Shown piece by piece: positions 22,978-33,838 of a DNA stretch of 64,000 bases. How positions within the stretch are numbered: position 1 is the stretch's first letter; every line of letters begins with the position of its first letter. This stretch comes from Eleusine coracana subsp. coracana (lineage: Eukaryota > Streptophyta > Magnoliopsida > Poales > Poaceae), in the NCBI GenBank assembly GCA_032690845.1, contig CM064433.1, positions 38,066,658 to 38,130,657 on the forward strand, in the 5' to 3' direction. Both the position numbers and the translations under genes were made by a program. Below the pieces are notes generated by a model, which did not search any database, had not been told where the DNA came from, and worked only from the letters and a program-made list of their open reading frames with translations.

Positions 22978-22996
22978 ATAATATATATATATATAT
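22978..22996. repeat. AT microsatellite
   Basis: A short run of alternating TA next to the 5' end of the LINE fragment. Confidence 0.8.
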
Positions 22997-24261
22997 TCAT
23001 AGTCCATGTTGTCATCTACCACATTGCACAATTGGAGATGTGACATAACTTGTATGAGATGTAGCAAAAAAAGACAAATCAATATCTAAATAGTAGTGGG
23101 TTGTGGATCTTTGATGATAGTTGCAACCTGCACTGTTCACAAGCAATTTTTTTTCTCTTTGTATCTTGCAAAATTTTACATTATATCCCAATAAGATGCA
23201 ACAACTTTTTTCAATAAATCACAAAAACTAGTGACCAGTCCCCGACAATTCCAGTGTTTTCAATAGATGACCAAAAACTCTAGCAGTGATGAGGCTTGAC
23301 AATCCCAGTGATGGCCCTCATCCCAGCGACAATAAGTTTACATTACTTGTACAATATGCAACTACTATTTTCAATAAATCACGATAAGCACTATCAAGGT
23401 CTCATCACTGACAGAATCTGGCCGCTGAAGGGGCAGAAGTGGCATCAACAAAGCAGGTTTCTCTTCCGGCTTTCAGGGTCCAAGTCGCCAGCCGCTCTCT
23501 GCAGTGTACCACACGTTTCTATAACTCATGTTTTTCCACCTTGCTTGAGGATGCCTCATCCCCACAAATATCGAAATTCATCTAAGGAAAGTAAGTTGAA
23601 AGAGCGATGCGCCATGTCCCAACAACCAATAACAACTGACACGATGTAGTATATTCAAACTATTCTAGAACTTTAGAACAGAGAAAAAGTTTGAAACAAC
23701 TCCCTTTCAATCTTAACTGAAACGCTGTGGTTGTCTCTGTTTCATGGTCCCACTTTCTTGTTTCTTGCATTGAGAAAAGTCCGTCTTTATCTGTGACATC
23801 AAGGTGCTGCGTTTGGTTAAAAATTCTTTAATGTAATACATTTACATGTGAGAAACGTTTCCTTTAAAGTTCAGGTGAGCAACGTGTCTGTTTTACCTGG
23901 TTGAAGTTTTCTCTTATGGTTTCAAAGACATAAGTGAAGGACAGAACCAGTGCAAGCCTTACCCCTACAAGAAATTTGTGAGTTTCAGCCACAACAAACC
24001 ATTTCCTCCACTAAAGTTTAAGGAGTTTGAGCCAACAATTTCATCTTAATTACTTTGCCATATCATCCTTTTTTGCCGATGTGACACTTTATTTAGTGCT
24101 CTTCAAAACCCCTTGGAGACTAGCCTAAGGACTAGCAAAAAATGATACAACTCTTCGTCTTCTTTGCCTATGCTCCAACAGGTGAATAGTGCTGCTACGA
24201 TCTGCCCCCGTCGGCACATTTGATTGCCGAGTGTGAGCATGTCACGTACATCATCAATCTG
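22997..24261. other. Unassigned intergenic region
   Basis: No gene recognised. Open frames up to 117 codons (23296-23649) have no identifiable domain. Confidence 0.35.

Positions 24262-24288
<27 letters not shown>
24262..24288. repeat. CT microsatellite
   Basis: Uninterrupted CT repeat upstream of the kinase-2 unit. Confidence 0.9.
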
Positions 24289-24292
<4 letters not shown>

Positions 24293-24721
24293 CCCACATC
24301 CTAAAATTTTGTTGAGAGTTTCAATGACACAAAGACTGTCCACCAGATAGAGGTCATTAGATTTGATTTGCCATGGCAGCAGGAGGAAAGAAAGGGAAGC
24401 CATGGCGCGGCGACACTGATAGAAGAAAAGGATCGGAGATTGACCCTTCAATATAATTAAGAGAAGGGGCCGCTCAAGGAGTGGAGAACTGGAGATTGAT
24501 CCTTGAATAGGGAATGCTTATAGCAGCCGGTGGGCAGAGGTCTATACGCCATTTGCTCCCTGGAATGGATCGAATCTGCTACGAGATTTGATACTCTCCA
24601 TGAACCAAGCAAAGTCTGCATTCATTCGTTCCCGTAGCATTTCCAGCGTAACATGGTACCATTTACGTTGATGGACCTTCACGATCATAATACCACCACA
24701 GTAATTGCTGGTGGTAATTAG

Positions 24722-24771
24722 ATGCTAGTACAAATTATATTTTTTCGCGAATACATGCTAGTACAAATTAT
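24722..24771 (-). mobile_element. Ultra-short retroposition stub with 17-bp target duplication
   Basis: ATGCTAGTACAAATTAT occurs at 24722-24738 and 24755-24771, perfectly repeated. The 16-nt insert between them (24739-24754), read on the minus strand, is GTATTCGCGAAAAAAT, a short stub ending in TCGCG and an A tail. The architecture matches the stubs at 771-825 and 1258-1304 but in the opposite orientation. Confidence 0.65.
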
Positions 24772-25372
24772 CAAAATACCAAACTTATTAGTACTAGTAA
24801 TTTACTAGTGGTAATATGTACCATGCATAGAACTATTCTATTGTGTTATGATCTGCAATGTTGTAACTAAATACCACCCAACTTTGGCTCCTGTCAAGTA
24901 ATACATCTATTACCGTGTAAACTCAATCGCCAGAAAAGTTGACTTAGAAAAACAAATTAAATTAGATAATAAATTGTATAAAGCAGATTCTGCTTTAGAT
25001 AAAGACTTGTTGCATTGTCTGGATTTCAAGTACGAGCGCCCTTTTCCAGAGCACGCTTTGACTTTTCCAATTCAGTAAAAGACTTTTGTGCTAAAGTCTG
25101 ATTTTTTTTTACTTCATTTACTGGTCGTCAGTGCATGTCTACCTCTACTCTGTCCGTCAGAGTTAATTTCAACACTTGCCTATGCCGTCCACGGTATCTA
25201 ACGTCCCTCGACCGCTTACACACACGGATACGTAGTGCTATGTCATAGTCACAACCACAAAGGCATCCGTGAGCAGCTTTCCTCAGCTTGTGTTCCAAAC
25301 TATGCCTTTTGTAACTTGAAACTATGTGTTTTTTCTCTACCTGTCCAGCCGATTAGATCGTTATTAGTACGT
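24772..25372. other. Kinase-2 upstream region
   Basis: Non-coding. Parts align by eye with kinase-1 upstream sequence at about 1660-1740 and 2290-2455, showing that the duplicated unit extends at least about 800 bp upstream of the gene. Confidence 0.5.
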
Positions 25373-25508
25373 TCTGTAGAAAATAAGTTCTGTCCTGCCG
25401 TGTAAAGACCTTAATAACGTTTTGTGGACTGGGATAGCTTCATGTAGAAAATAAATTCAGTTTTGCCGTATAAAGACACCAATCACGTTTGATGGACTGG
25501 GATAGCCG
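25373..25508 (+). promoter_or_regulatory. Tandemly duplicated promoter segment, period 69 bp
   Basis: CTGTAGAAAATAAGTTC through GGACTGGGATAGCTT (25373-25440) is repeated with changes as ATGTAGAAAATAAATTC through GGACTGGGATAGCC (25442-25508). Kinase pseudogene 1 has only one copy at the matching position (about 3645-3710). The duplication is therefore specific to the intact gene and places its repeated elements about 210-340 bp upstream of the ATG. Confidence 0.7.
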
Positions 25509-25631
25509 CCAGACATCAATCAAGCGGACCTCTGAAGTCAACAGCCATCAGGCTCACTGTTGCCGTTCCAACAATCATGCAGACTGTTTGAGTTGTGACC
25601 GTAGATAATTTTCGGTCTGCGCGTTTCCAAA

Positions 25632-25639
25632 TATTTAAG
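25632..25639 (+). promoter_or_regulatory. Candidate TATA box of kinase 2
   Basis: TATTTAAG lies 77 bp upstream of the ATG at 25716, at the same place as TATTTAAA before the paralogue. The surrounding promoter is conserved between copies. Confidence 0.5.
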
Positions 25640-25715
25640 GCCACTAGCGGCAGCACTCAGCCACAATTTCATCTCTCTCTAGCACCAACAAACTGCAGTA
25701 CCTTCTCCAGTTCAT

Positions 25716-28187
25716 ATGTCTTCTTCCATTTCTCTCGTGATGCACCTCCTCCCCTTCACCGTTCTTGGCCTCCTCTCCTGCTCTGCTGCGACAGACACAC
25801 TCATACCTGGCCGTGCACTTACACAAAACGATAAGCTTGTCTCTGCCAACGGCAAGTTCGCGCTTGGCTTCTTTCCATCAGGCAGCAAGTTCACCAACAA
25901 CACCTACCTTGGCATATGGTTCAACCAAGTCCCTGAGCTGACACCGGTTTGGACAGCCCACAGGGATAGCCCGATCTCCAACCAGTCTACACGAGAGCTC
26001 AAGATTTCTACTAATGGCAACTTGATCATCTTAGCCGAGAGCACTGTTATCTGGTCTACCAAGGCCAACATCACAACCAACGGCACCGTTGCCATACTCT
26101 TGAACAACGGCAACTTTGTTCTAAGAAACTCCTCCAATTCTTCACAAACATTCTGGGAAAGCTTCGACTATCCCACGGACATTGCTCTATCCGGTGCAAA
26201 GCTAGGTTGGAACAAAATCACTGGTGTGGATCGTCGTCTTGTTTCAAGGAAGAATTCAGTTGATCAGGCTTCAGGATTATATTCATCAGGAATGGATTCC
26301 GATGGGATTGGCCAGCAGGTATGGAACTCATCTGTAGTGTATTGGTCCTCTGGGACGTGGAATGGTAAATTCTTCAGTTCCGAACCAGAGATGGCAGCAG
26401 GTTCTTCTGTGGTCACTTATACGTATTTCAAGAGTGATCAAGAAGCTTACTTCATCTACACAATAATGGATGACCGCATCATCATGTACAACGTGTTGGA
26501 TGTGTCCGGTCAAAGAATGATGCGCACATGGACTGGGAAGAATTGGAATTCTCTTAACACCGTTCCAAAAAGTAAGTGTGAAATTTATGCTACCTGCGGG
26601 CCTTTTACAATCTGTGCTGACAATGGTGACACACTATGCAAGTGCATGAAGGGGTTCTCTATTAAGTCACCAGAGGATTGGGAGCTAGAGGACACATCCG
26701 GCGGGTGCATTAGAAACACCCCACTAAATTGTGGTGGCGGCAAGAGAAATAAGACTGGAATTGCAGATAAATTCTACTCTATGCCAGGGACAAGGTTGCC
26801 CCCAAATAGAAAAGGTATAATAAATGCCTCAAGTGCGGATGAATGCGCACAAGTTTGCTTGAGTAACTGTTCTTGCACTGCCTATTCTTATGGTACAGGT
26901 GGTTGCTCTATCTGGCATGACGAGTTGCTAAATGTGGCCATGGATAATAATAATGGACAAACCCTTTCTCTTCGCCTTGCAGCAAAAGAGGTTCAGAGCT
27001 CGAAATCCAAAAAGAGTATAGGGAAGATCATTGGTTCTGTTGTAGCTGCAAGCATCGCATCTATAGGTTTGATAATACTATTACTCATTTTGATAAGAAG
27101 AAAAAAAAAGTTGTCTACTCAGAAAGTGGACAACTGTCAAGGTGGTGTTGGGGTCATTTCATACAAATATGTTGATCTTCAGCGAGCAACTAAAAATTTT
27201 TCAGAGAAGTTAGGCGCAGGCAGTTTTGGCTCTGTGTTTAAGGGTCGTCTAACTGTCTCTGTTGCCGTTGCAGTGAAGAGGTTAGATGGCACACGTCAAG
27301 GAGATAAGGAATTCAGGGCTGAAGTCAGTTCACTCGGAATAATCCAGCACATCAATTTGGTCAAACTTATCGGCTTTTGCTGCGATGGTGATAGGAGGCT
27401 ACTTGTATATGAATACATGCCAAATCATTCCCTAGATACCCACCTATTCCAGAGTAATAGTACATATTTGGATTGGGAAATAAGATGTCAAATAGCTCTT
27501 GGAGTTGCTAGAGGGTTAGCATACTTGCACCATGGCTGTCGAGACTGCATCATACATTGTGATATCAAACCACAAAATATACTTCTCGATGCTTCCTTTG
27601 TTCCTAAAATTGCAGATTTTGGAATGGCAAAGTTTCTTGGGAGGGAATTCAGTCGTGTTGTGACCACCATGCGAGGAACAATTGGATATCTTGCTCCAGA
27701 ATGGATAAGTGGAACAGCTGTAACATCCAAAGTTGATGTGTACAGCTACGGGATGGTTTTACTAGAAATTATATCGGGAAGAAGGAATTGGAACGTGAAG
27801 ATATCCTGTGATGATGATCATGCAGGAAGTTTTCCTATGCAAGTTGCACATAATGATGATCATAAAGGAGATTTTTCAGTGTATCGTACACATAATGATG
27901 ATGATTATGCAGGGAGTTTTCCTGTCCAAGTTGCATATAAGCTGCTCCATGGAGACATTTCGGGTCTTGCAGATCCAAGGTTAAATGGCAACGTGAACCT
28001 AGCGGAGGTTGAGAGGTTTTGCAAAGTTGCTTGCTGGTGCATCCAAGATAATGAGTTCGATCGGCCGACAATGAATGAAGTGGTGCAGTGTCTTGAGGGT
28101 ACGTCTGATCCTGACATGCCACCCATGCCAAAATTACTCCATGCCATAGCAGGGATCTCTCATGTTCATTACAACCATGATTCATAA
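25716..28187 (+). CDS. G-type lectin S-receptor-like serine/threonine-protein kinase (At2g19130-like)
   Basis: Intact intronless receptor kinase of 823 residues, a typical length for the SD-2 group. It is a plasma-membrane receptor with an extracellular lectin-like domain thought to sense an unknown ligand and a cytosolic kinase. Signal peptide about 1-24; a second Met at residue 9 could also start. B-lectin about 29-155 (ALGFF, WTAHRD). S-locus glycoprotein region about 190-305. Cys-rich/PAN region about 310-420. Transmembrane helix 436-460 followed by Arg/Lys stop-transfer residues. Kinase about 494-795: Gly loop LGAGSFGSVFKG, Lys521, Glu536, HCD Asp616, DFG Asp634, PEW at 661-663. Cys before the catalytic Asp makes it a non-RD kinase, common among immune receptors. 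Residues 699-742 hold three copies of a roughly 15-residue repeat between the F-helix region and the G helix, also present in the pseudogene paralogue. The natural ligand is unknown. Confidence 0.93.
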   Translation: MSSSISLVMHLLPFTVLGLLSCSAATDTLIPGRALTQNDKLVSANGKFALGFFPSGSKFTNNTYLGIWFNQVPELTPVWTAHRDSPISNQSTRELKISTNGNLIILAESTVIWSTKANITTNGTVAILLNNGNFVLRNSSNSSQTFWESFDYPTDIALSGAKLGWNKITGVDRRLVSRKNSVDQASGLYSSGMDSDGIGQQVWNSSVVYWSSGTWNGKFFSSEPEMAAGSSVVTYTYFKSDQEAYFIYTIMDDRIIMYNVLDVSGQRMMRTWTGKNWNSLNTVPKSKCEIYATCGPFTICADNGDTLCKCMKGFSIKSPEDWELEDTSGGCIRNTPLNCGGGKRNKTGIADKFYSMPGTRLPPNRKGIINASSADECAQVCLSNCSCTAYSYGTGGCSIWHDELLNVAMDNNNGQTLSLRLAAKEVQSSKSKKSIGKIIGSVVAASIASIGLIILLLILIRRKKKLSTQKVDNCQGGVGVISYKYVDLQRATKNFSEKLGAGSFGSVFKGRLTVSVAVAVKRLDGTRQGDKEFRAEVSSLGIIQHINLVKLIGFCCDGDRRLLVYEYMPNHSLDTHLFQSNSTYLDWEIRCQIALGVARGLAYLHHGCRDCIIHCDIKPQNILLDASFVPKIADFGMAKFLGREFSRVVTTMRGTIGYLAPEWISGTAVTSKVDVYSYGMVLLEIISGRRNWNVKISCDDDHAGSFPMQVAHNDDHKGDFSVYRTHNDDDYAGSFPVQVAYKLLHGDISGLADPRLNGNVNLAEVERFCKVACWCIQDNEFDRPTMNEVVQCLEGTSDPDMPPMPKLLHAIAGISHVHYNHDS
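27810..27941 (+). repeat. Intragenic repeat, three units of about 45 nt
   Basis: Encodes DDDHAGSFPMQVAHN, a diverged middle unit DDHKGDFSVYRTHND, and DDYAGSFPVQVAYK, in the kinase C-lobe. The pseudogene paralogue has three corresponding units, so the expansion preceded the gene duplication. The units are in frame and extend the loop before LADPRL. Confidence 0.75.
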
Positions 28188-29740
28188 AGTTACAGCAGCT
28201 TTAAATATTGATGTATATTAGCTCATGATTTTGGGAAATCAATCAGATGAGTATACTCTATTCTGCGCTGTGATGTATAGCTAAATTGGTTATGTTTTAG
28301 ATATGTAAAATTCCCTGAAGTACTAAAGCGCACGGCTTGTAGATTTCAATCTACTATGCAGTTGTAGTTTTTTCTCTGGATGCATAATTAGTGCAAGAAG
28401 TTGCTAAAAAACTCTGTTCTGTTCTCACACCGAGCTAAGTTTTTTTTTTGTAGATTGAAATGTTACAACCAATTTGAATTTTGACCATCTCTCTCCATCA
28501 TGCTTGATTCCACTTGTTTGCTCCAGTCCTAAGCTTTAATATCTTTTCGTCCGCTTAGCTATGAGATAAGGCGTGGTATTCTTTGGTCAACAAAAGCTAC
28601 CCACCTTAGTTTCAGACTAGCCAAACAAGTAGGTGTACTGCTGCAGCATTGCTTTTATTACAGTTTTATTAGCATATCCATGTACCACGTGAATGATCCT
28701 TCTCCTAATTAACACCCGCCTGTGGCATACCTTTTAACTAATCTCTACAAGTCTATTTCTTGCATCCAATTTAATGCAGTGACAAAAGTCCTAAATCCTA
28801 AACCATAGTTTCCAATTAGCACAGTCTGATTGTCATTCACAAAATTAATTAAAGATCAGTCCTATTTCATTTGCTTGAGAAAGAAACGTTCAGTCATGTC
28901 GTATCTTAGCTCCCAGTCGTTTCCAGACATGCGAGAAATGCGGACAATGCTGACTCTTGAGTGCATTCAAGCAAAGGGCAAACATCCAGCCGTTCCAGCT
29001 ACGCTGGACTGTGAAAAGTCTATACCTAATTCATCTCGGCAACCCCTGTCCTTCTGGTCTGCCCCGTGCCCCCTACTGTCCTCTCCATACAACTTTGTTT
29101 GAAATTTAAGTGAAAGGTGGACAACATTTCATCGGTTCAGCTGGTCCCTTTTTGTTATGGTTTTATAAGAGAGCAGAGCAGACGAGCTGAGATATGATTG
29201 GTGGTAGGAGTTGAGTGGGCATGAACGGAACAGGGCTTCACGGTTCTAGATGGGGACAGAGGTGGGAATGACATGGCAGTGCGCAGGACTTGATCTCAAT
29301 CAAAATCGTGATGATTCTTTGGGAGGGGGCTTTTTTTTTTAGGCTCCAAAAGTACCAGGTACCACACGTACCAAAACACATATGAGCATCTATCCGGAGG
29401 AGAGTACGTACATGGTTACTTTGGGAGTCATCATCTGCCAAGGTTTATTCCTTAATGCTCTGCTCCGTGGTCACGAAGCTTCGGCCAAGCGCAACCGCGC
29501 CCCCCCACTCCATTGAAGCTCCGTGCGCCGCCACATCGCCGCCTTGCCAATCCAAACGCTGCTGCACAGATGCATGCCCCGACACAAGCTGCTTCTTTCT
29601 AGCTGACACCGTTGTACAGCATGAGAGGACAAAGAGGAGGAGGGCCGGATCTGATGGATCTCAATCATCCGGACAGAGGCAGCAATAGCCAGTCGTTAGG
29701 GAGCTGGTCCTGTGCTATGGAGATAGGAGAAGGCGATCTT
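28188..29740. other. Kinase-2 3' flank and unassigned DNA
   Basis: From 28188 to about 28640 the sequence resembles kinase-1 3' flank on both sides of the Helitron. Beyond that nothing is recognised. Short open frames at 28830-29102 and 29455-29688 have no identifiable domain. Confidence 0.45.
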
Positions 29741-30120
29741 CGGGACTAGCTGTAATTACTAGTACCATCAGTAATAACTACTTGTACCGCCAGTAAAGAT
29801 TGATTTTATAACCAGTAATTTAGTAGTTGCTAATATGTACCATAAAACTCATAAATGAAGCTCTTTTTTTTTTCCTTGCCCGCAGCCCACCTCCGTTCCG
29901 TGGCTGGCCCTCCTTCCCCCGACTACCTTCTACTCCGGCCACAGCTAGCTCCTCCCCTTATCACGCTATCCCTCTCCGCATCAATGCCCTCCCTCCGAGC
30001 GAGTTGCAGCACGCACCCCACTTCACATGTCGATCCAGCAAATAAGCAGTTGGGAGCGACACTCGGGCATTGATGCTTGGTGGCGAGCGATGCTCGGGCA
30101 CGACACAACATCCTTAGGTG
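29741..30120. other. Partial repeat of kinase-2 upstream sequence, then target site
   Basis: Sequence around 29810-29845 (AGTAATTTAGTAGTTGCTAATATGTACCAT in shorter overlapping pieces) resembles 24798-24825 upstream of kinase 2. It may be the edge of another duplicated unit. The chromovirus interrupts the region at 30121. Positions 30116-30120 (AGGTG) are its left target duplication. Confidence 0.4.
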
Positions 30121-33100
30121 TGTGACACCCTAGAGTCATAAACATTCCAATAACAACACCTTAGGACTCACAAGAGCGTAAAACCCAAAACTTTGAACTG
30201 AAATTTACTAAATTTGAATTCAAATTACGCATATTTGAATGCCACTTGAACTACAAGTCCAGATTTTTCAACATGACTCATACCTACAAAAAATATATGT
30301 TGATGTTCATGGTGGAGTAAAATTTAAGGAATTTTTCAAAATTTTATCCCTTAATTTAGGGGTTCAAATAAATGCCTAAAAGGTCCAAAACTACCTCTTT
30401 TTGAAAATTTCTCATTTAAATTCCTTTAACAACCATTACGTACTATCATTTTTGTAAAATAGAGCACATCACGAGGATTATGCACATATTTTTAGATTTC
30501 CTAGGGGATCTATATTTTAAAATCTACAAATATATTAAGCTAGCGCTGTTTGAAAATCAGGAAAAAGAAAAGAACCGGTGGGACCCGCCTGTCAGCCACA
30601 CGAAGAAAACACACTCAGGCGCCGCGCGCTCGCCCCGCCGGCACGACGCCGCGTGGTCGTCGACGTACGGTCGAACGCCGACACCGCGGATCGACGACAG
30701 CACGCGCGTTCGGACATCCCCTTTGTCGCCCAGTTCCCCTGTCCGAACGGTCCCCCCTCCCCCCCCCCCCACTCACTCCCTCCCTCTCTCTCGCACTCTC
30801 TCACTCGCTGCCGACGCCTCGCCGCCGTCACCGACCGACCGCCGACGCCTGGAGCGCCGCCTCAACGCCCTCAAGCTTCCCGTGAAGCCGCATCCCCTCT
30901 TCCGCACCGAGCCGCCGTCAATCGCCACCTTATTTCCCACCTCCGACCGCCACTCAACCACGACGCACGACCCCCACGGTGAGCCCCCGGTCGATTCCTC
31001 GCGCATGCACGCGCGAATCCACCTCCCTCCCCTTCCCGGACACCGTCGGCTCGAGCTCGAGTCCGTTACCCGCGAGGCTGCCGCTGCTAGCCGCCACCGC
31101 CGTCATCGCTCGTCGCTGGCCGTGGGGGCGTGCCACATTGTTTACTTTTCCGCGCGCCACGTCACCCCCACACCCTCTCAGATCCGTCGGAAGTCAGGGC
31201 ACGTGTCCTCGCCCCCTCAGCCGGTCGCCGTGCTCGCGCCACCGCGTGTGGCCGAGCGCCGCTGTCGCGCACGCGCTCGGCTCGGCCGAGCTGGCCAGTG
31301 GGCCATGCTGGCCACTGGGCCGCGCCTGCCTGGGCCAGATCTAGCGCAAGAGCACCTCCCCCACGTGGGTTCACCCACTGGGCTGCCTGGATGCGGCCCG
31401 CGAACATAAAAATCGATTTTTCTCATTTTATTCATTTCCAGAAAAGTGTTTAAACTTAAAAAAATGCATAGTAAAGTAATAAATAGGAATTTCAAAGCAA
31501 GGTAAATTTTGTTGGCCTTGCCTAGACTTATACTATTGTAGAAAAATAACAAACCCACAGGCACATTGGTATTTTTATCAGAACTAAATTAATTGGCTAA
31601 AACATTAATAACTTCATATGTAATTTTTGGAAGCTAGTAAACTCTTGCAATTTGGTTACCAACTATCCTTATTTATGCCTAATCATCCTGCAAAGTGACA
31701 AGTGATAATTCCCTGTAATTTAGTCATAATTAAATATATACCTTTTTCCTTATTTTAATTATCTAAAATTATTGTCACAGTGCATGTGAGTGAAACTTGG
31801 CTAATAATTCACTCCAGGTATTTCCTAACTATATTAAATCACTCCTGCTCATTTGATGTTCAGAACCATGTCAACTTAGTAATTTGCGTCTCAAGTGTAA
31901 TATTACCATTTAAAATATATAGTTTCACCTTAGAGCTGAGTCATGGATACTTCGTTATTTGCGAGGGTTGTGCTTGATACACTAAAATATTAATTAAGAT
32001 GGCACCCACTGGTCATGAACACCACATATGTAGCACAGCCCCGATCGACACACACACCATACCTTGGTGTGACGTCGTTGCGATTAAATACTGGAGTCCA
32101 TGAAGGAAATACACTAAATGCCTTCACCCTGTGCCTCCACTAAATACGTTACATTGCTGAACTAATCAACACACCCCACTCACTTCCATGAGAAGTAGTG
32201 TACATTAACGTATTTATTGAGAAAGTGCCATGAATCTTCTCTCATAAGTATCATCTTTTGCATCATATAGATCAAGCAGTGAACCAAGTGGAGACGGGAC
32301 CGGAGCAGGAGCCAGAAGAAGCTGGTGGTGTCACAGCTGACCAGGAGCCGAACCCAGGCAAGCCCCGGTGCATCCCACCAAGTTTTATCCTTTTTACTTT
32401 ATCACTAGTTAGGGATGTAGGCTTATCTGTGCATTAAGTTTATAGGAGTTGTTTGAAAACCTAGTATTGCAGTAGGTTTCCTTTACCCAATGATAGCCTC
32501 AGGACGGTAGTCGCTCTGCTTACTTTAAAACGACTACACATCGAGTGGTGTGGAGATCACTCGTAGACAGGAAATATTATCACTGAGGAATGATGTCGGA
32601 TGAAGAAAACTATGGATGAGATCACGATAAAGACCGGACGGGCAACTAGGTAGAAAGAGAAGGGCAGTTTGTCTTCAAGGAGGTAGCCCCCTCTGAGTCA
32701 CCTAAGGCTACGCCTCGTGTCTGGTCCTATGAGGTCAAGTTTGAACGTACTGTTTGTATGCTGGAGATATGGGCCCAGTAAACCGACGTAGCTACGACTA
32801 CTGCCTGGTCGGAAGATAGCCTTCTCCCTTCTTTGATGGAACTAGGGCTGAGAGTAGGGAGCAATCCACTCACGTATGGCAGCACAGGGCACATCGCGTT
32901 GGGGACCCTTCTCGGGGGAGTTTGGACCCAGAAGATCCTACGGTACTGTATGCGAAAGGTTGCTCCATATGGCTTCCAGGAAGCGTGTATGGGTCGTGCA
33001 AGCAGGTTTCTCCTACAGGATGTAAATCGATTCGAGTCGCTTCCCCTCACAGTAATGAGTACCACTTGATCACTACTCCGGAACAGTGTCAGAAGCCACT

Positions 33101-33823
33101 AAGATGATGAGTGAGTTTAATACTGCTGTTTGAAATTATTAAGATTGTTTTGCAACCTTGATTGATAGAGATTTAGTGCAAACTAAATTTTTTGTTCCGC
33201 ATGACAACTTAATTGGATGCTAAAACTTGAAAATTAGGATCCACTCGTAGGCTGGCTTTCTGGCAAAGTAAATCCTATCCCTAGCCTTTGCATTGTCTAG
33301 GTGTCGGCTATAGTTGGCCATTTTGTCGGGTCAGTCTTGCTGAGTAAATTAGTTACTCAGGGCGTAGCTCTATGTGGTTTTCAGATGACCAGGGGGAGAC
33401 TACCACTGCGGTGGGAGATTTCACTGGGAGGGCCAGCGCCCTGACTGCTGGAGCATCGAGTGGGAGCTGTGCACGAACAAAGACAAGGAGTAGTTCCTTG
33501 CTTGCCGGTACAGGGCTTGGGCAAGGCACCTATTATGGCCGGATTGTTCCCTGTATGTCGCCGTGAGAGGGCGATCGTACCTTAACTATTTCGTCAAGCT
33601 AGTTGAATCAATGTTGAACAATTTGCTTCTGTAATTTACTTTTGATAAAACACTGGTTTATAATATAACTTCAGATTTATGTAAAACTCTGTTCTCTACC
33701 TATGCTCTTGTTGTGATTATTTGCTTCTGTCATGTGTCGTACTATTGGGCGTCATAGCGCGTGTCGCCACCTGAGGAAGATCCTGGAACAGAGCCGTCTC
33801 CGTGGTAAGACGATTCTGTGACA
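30121..33823 (+). repeat. 5' LTR of chromovirus
   Basis: 3703 bp. It contains a GC-rich block (30590-31400) with CCCACGGTGAGC, a consensus-like 5' splice site also present in the solo LTR and the 3' LTR. The segment of about 745 bp from about 32522 to 33266 is absent from the 3' LTR but present in the solo LTR, so the 3' LTR lost it. The 309-codon open frame at 30480-31409 sits in the GC block and is not considered a gene. Confidence 0.92.
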
Positions 33824-33826
33824 GCG

Positions 33827-33838
33827 TGGTATCAGAGC
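33827..33838 (+). other. Primer-binding site, tRNA-Met initiator type
   Basis: TGGTATCAGAGC lies three bases after the 5' LTR end. It is complementary to the 3' end of plant initiator tRNA-Met, the usual primer for chromoviruses. Confidence 0.9.

Noticed and set aside
23296..23649. 117-codon open frame
   Set aside because: No domain and no paralogue. It is surrounded by AT-rich DNA without splice or promoter context.
30480..31409. 309-codon open frame in the chromovirus 5' LTR, with related frames in the other LTR copies (10332-11180, 51578-52378)
   Set aside because: It lies in a GC-rich block where several frames on both strands are open at once. The amino-acid sequence is low-complexity Pro/Arg/Ser and is not conserved in frame between copies.
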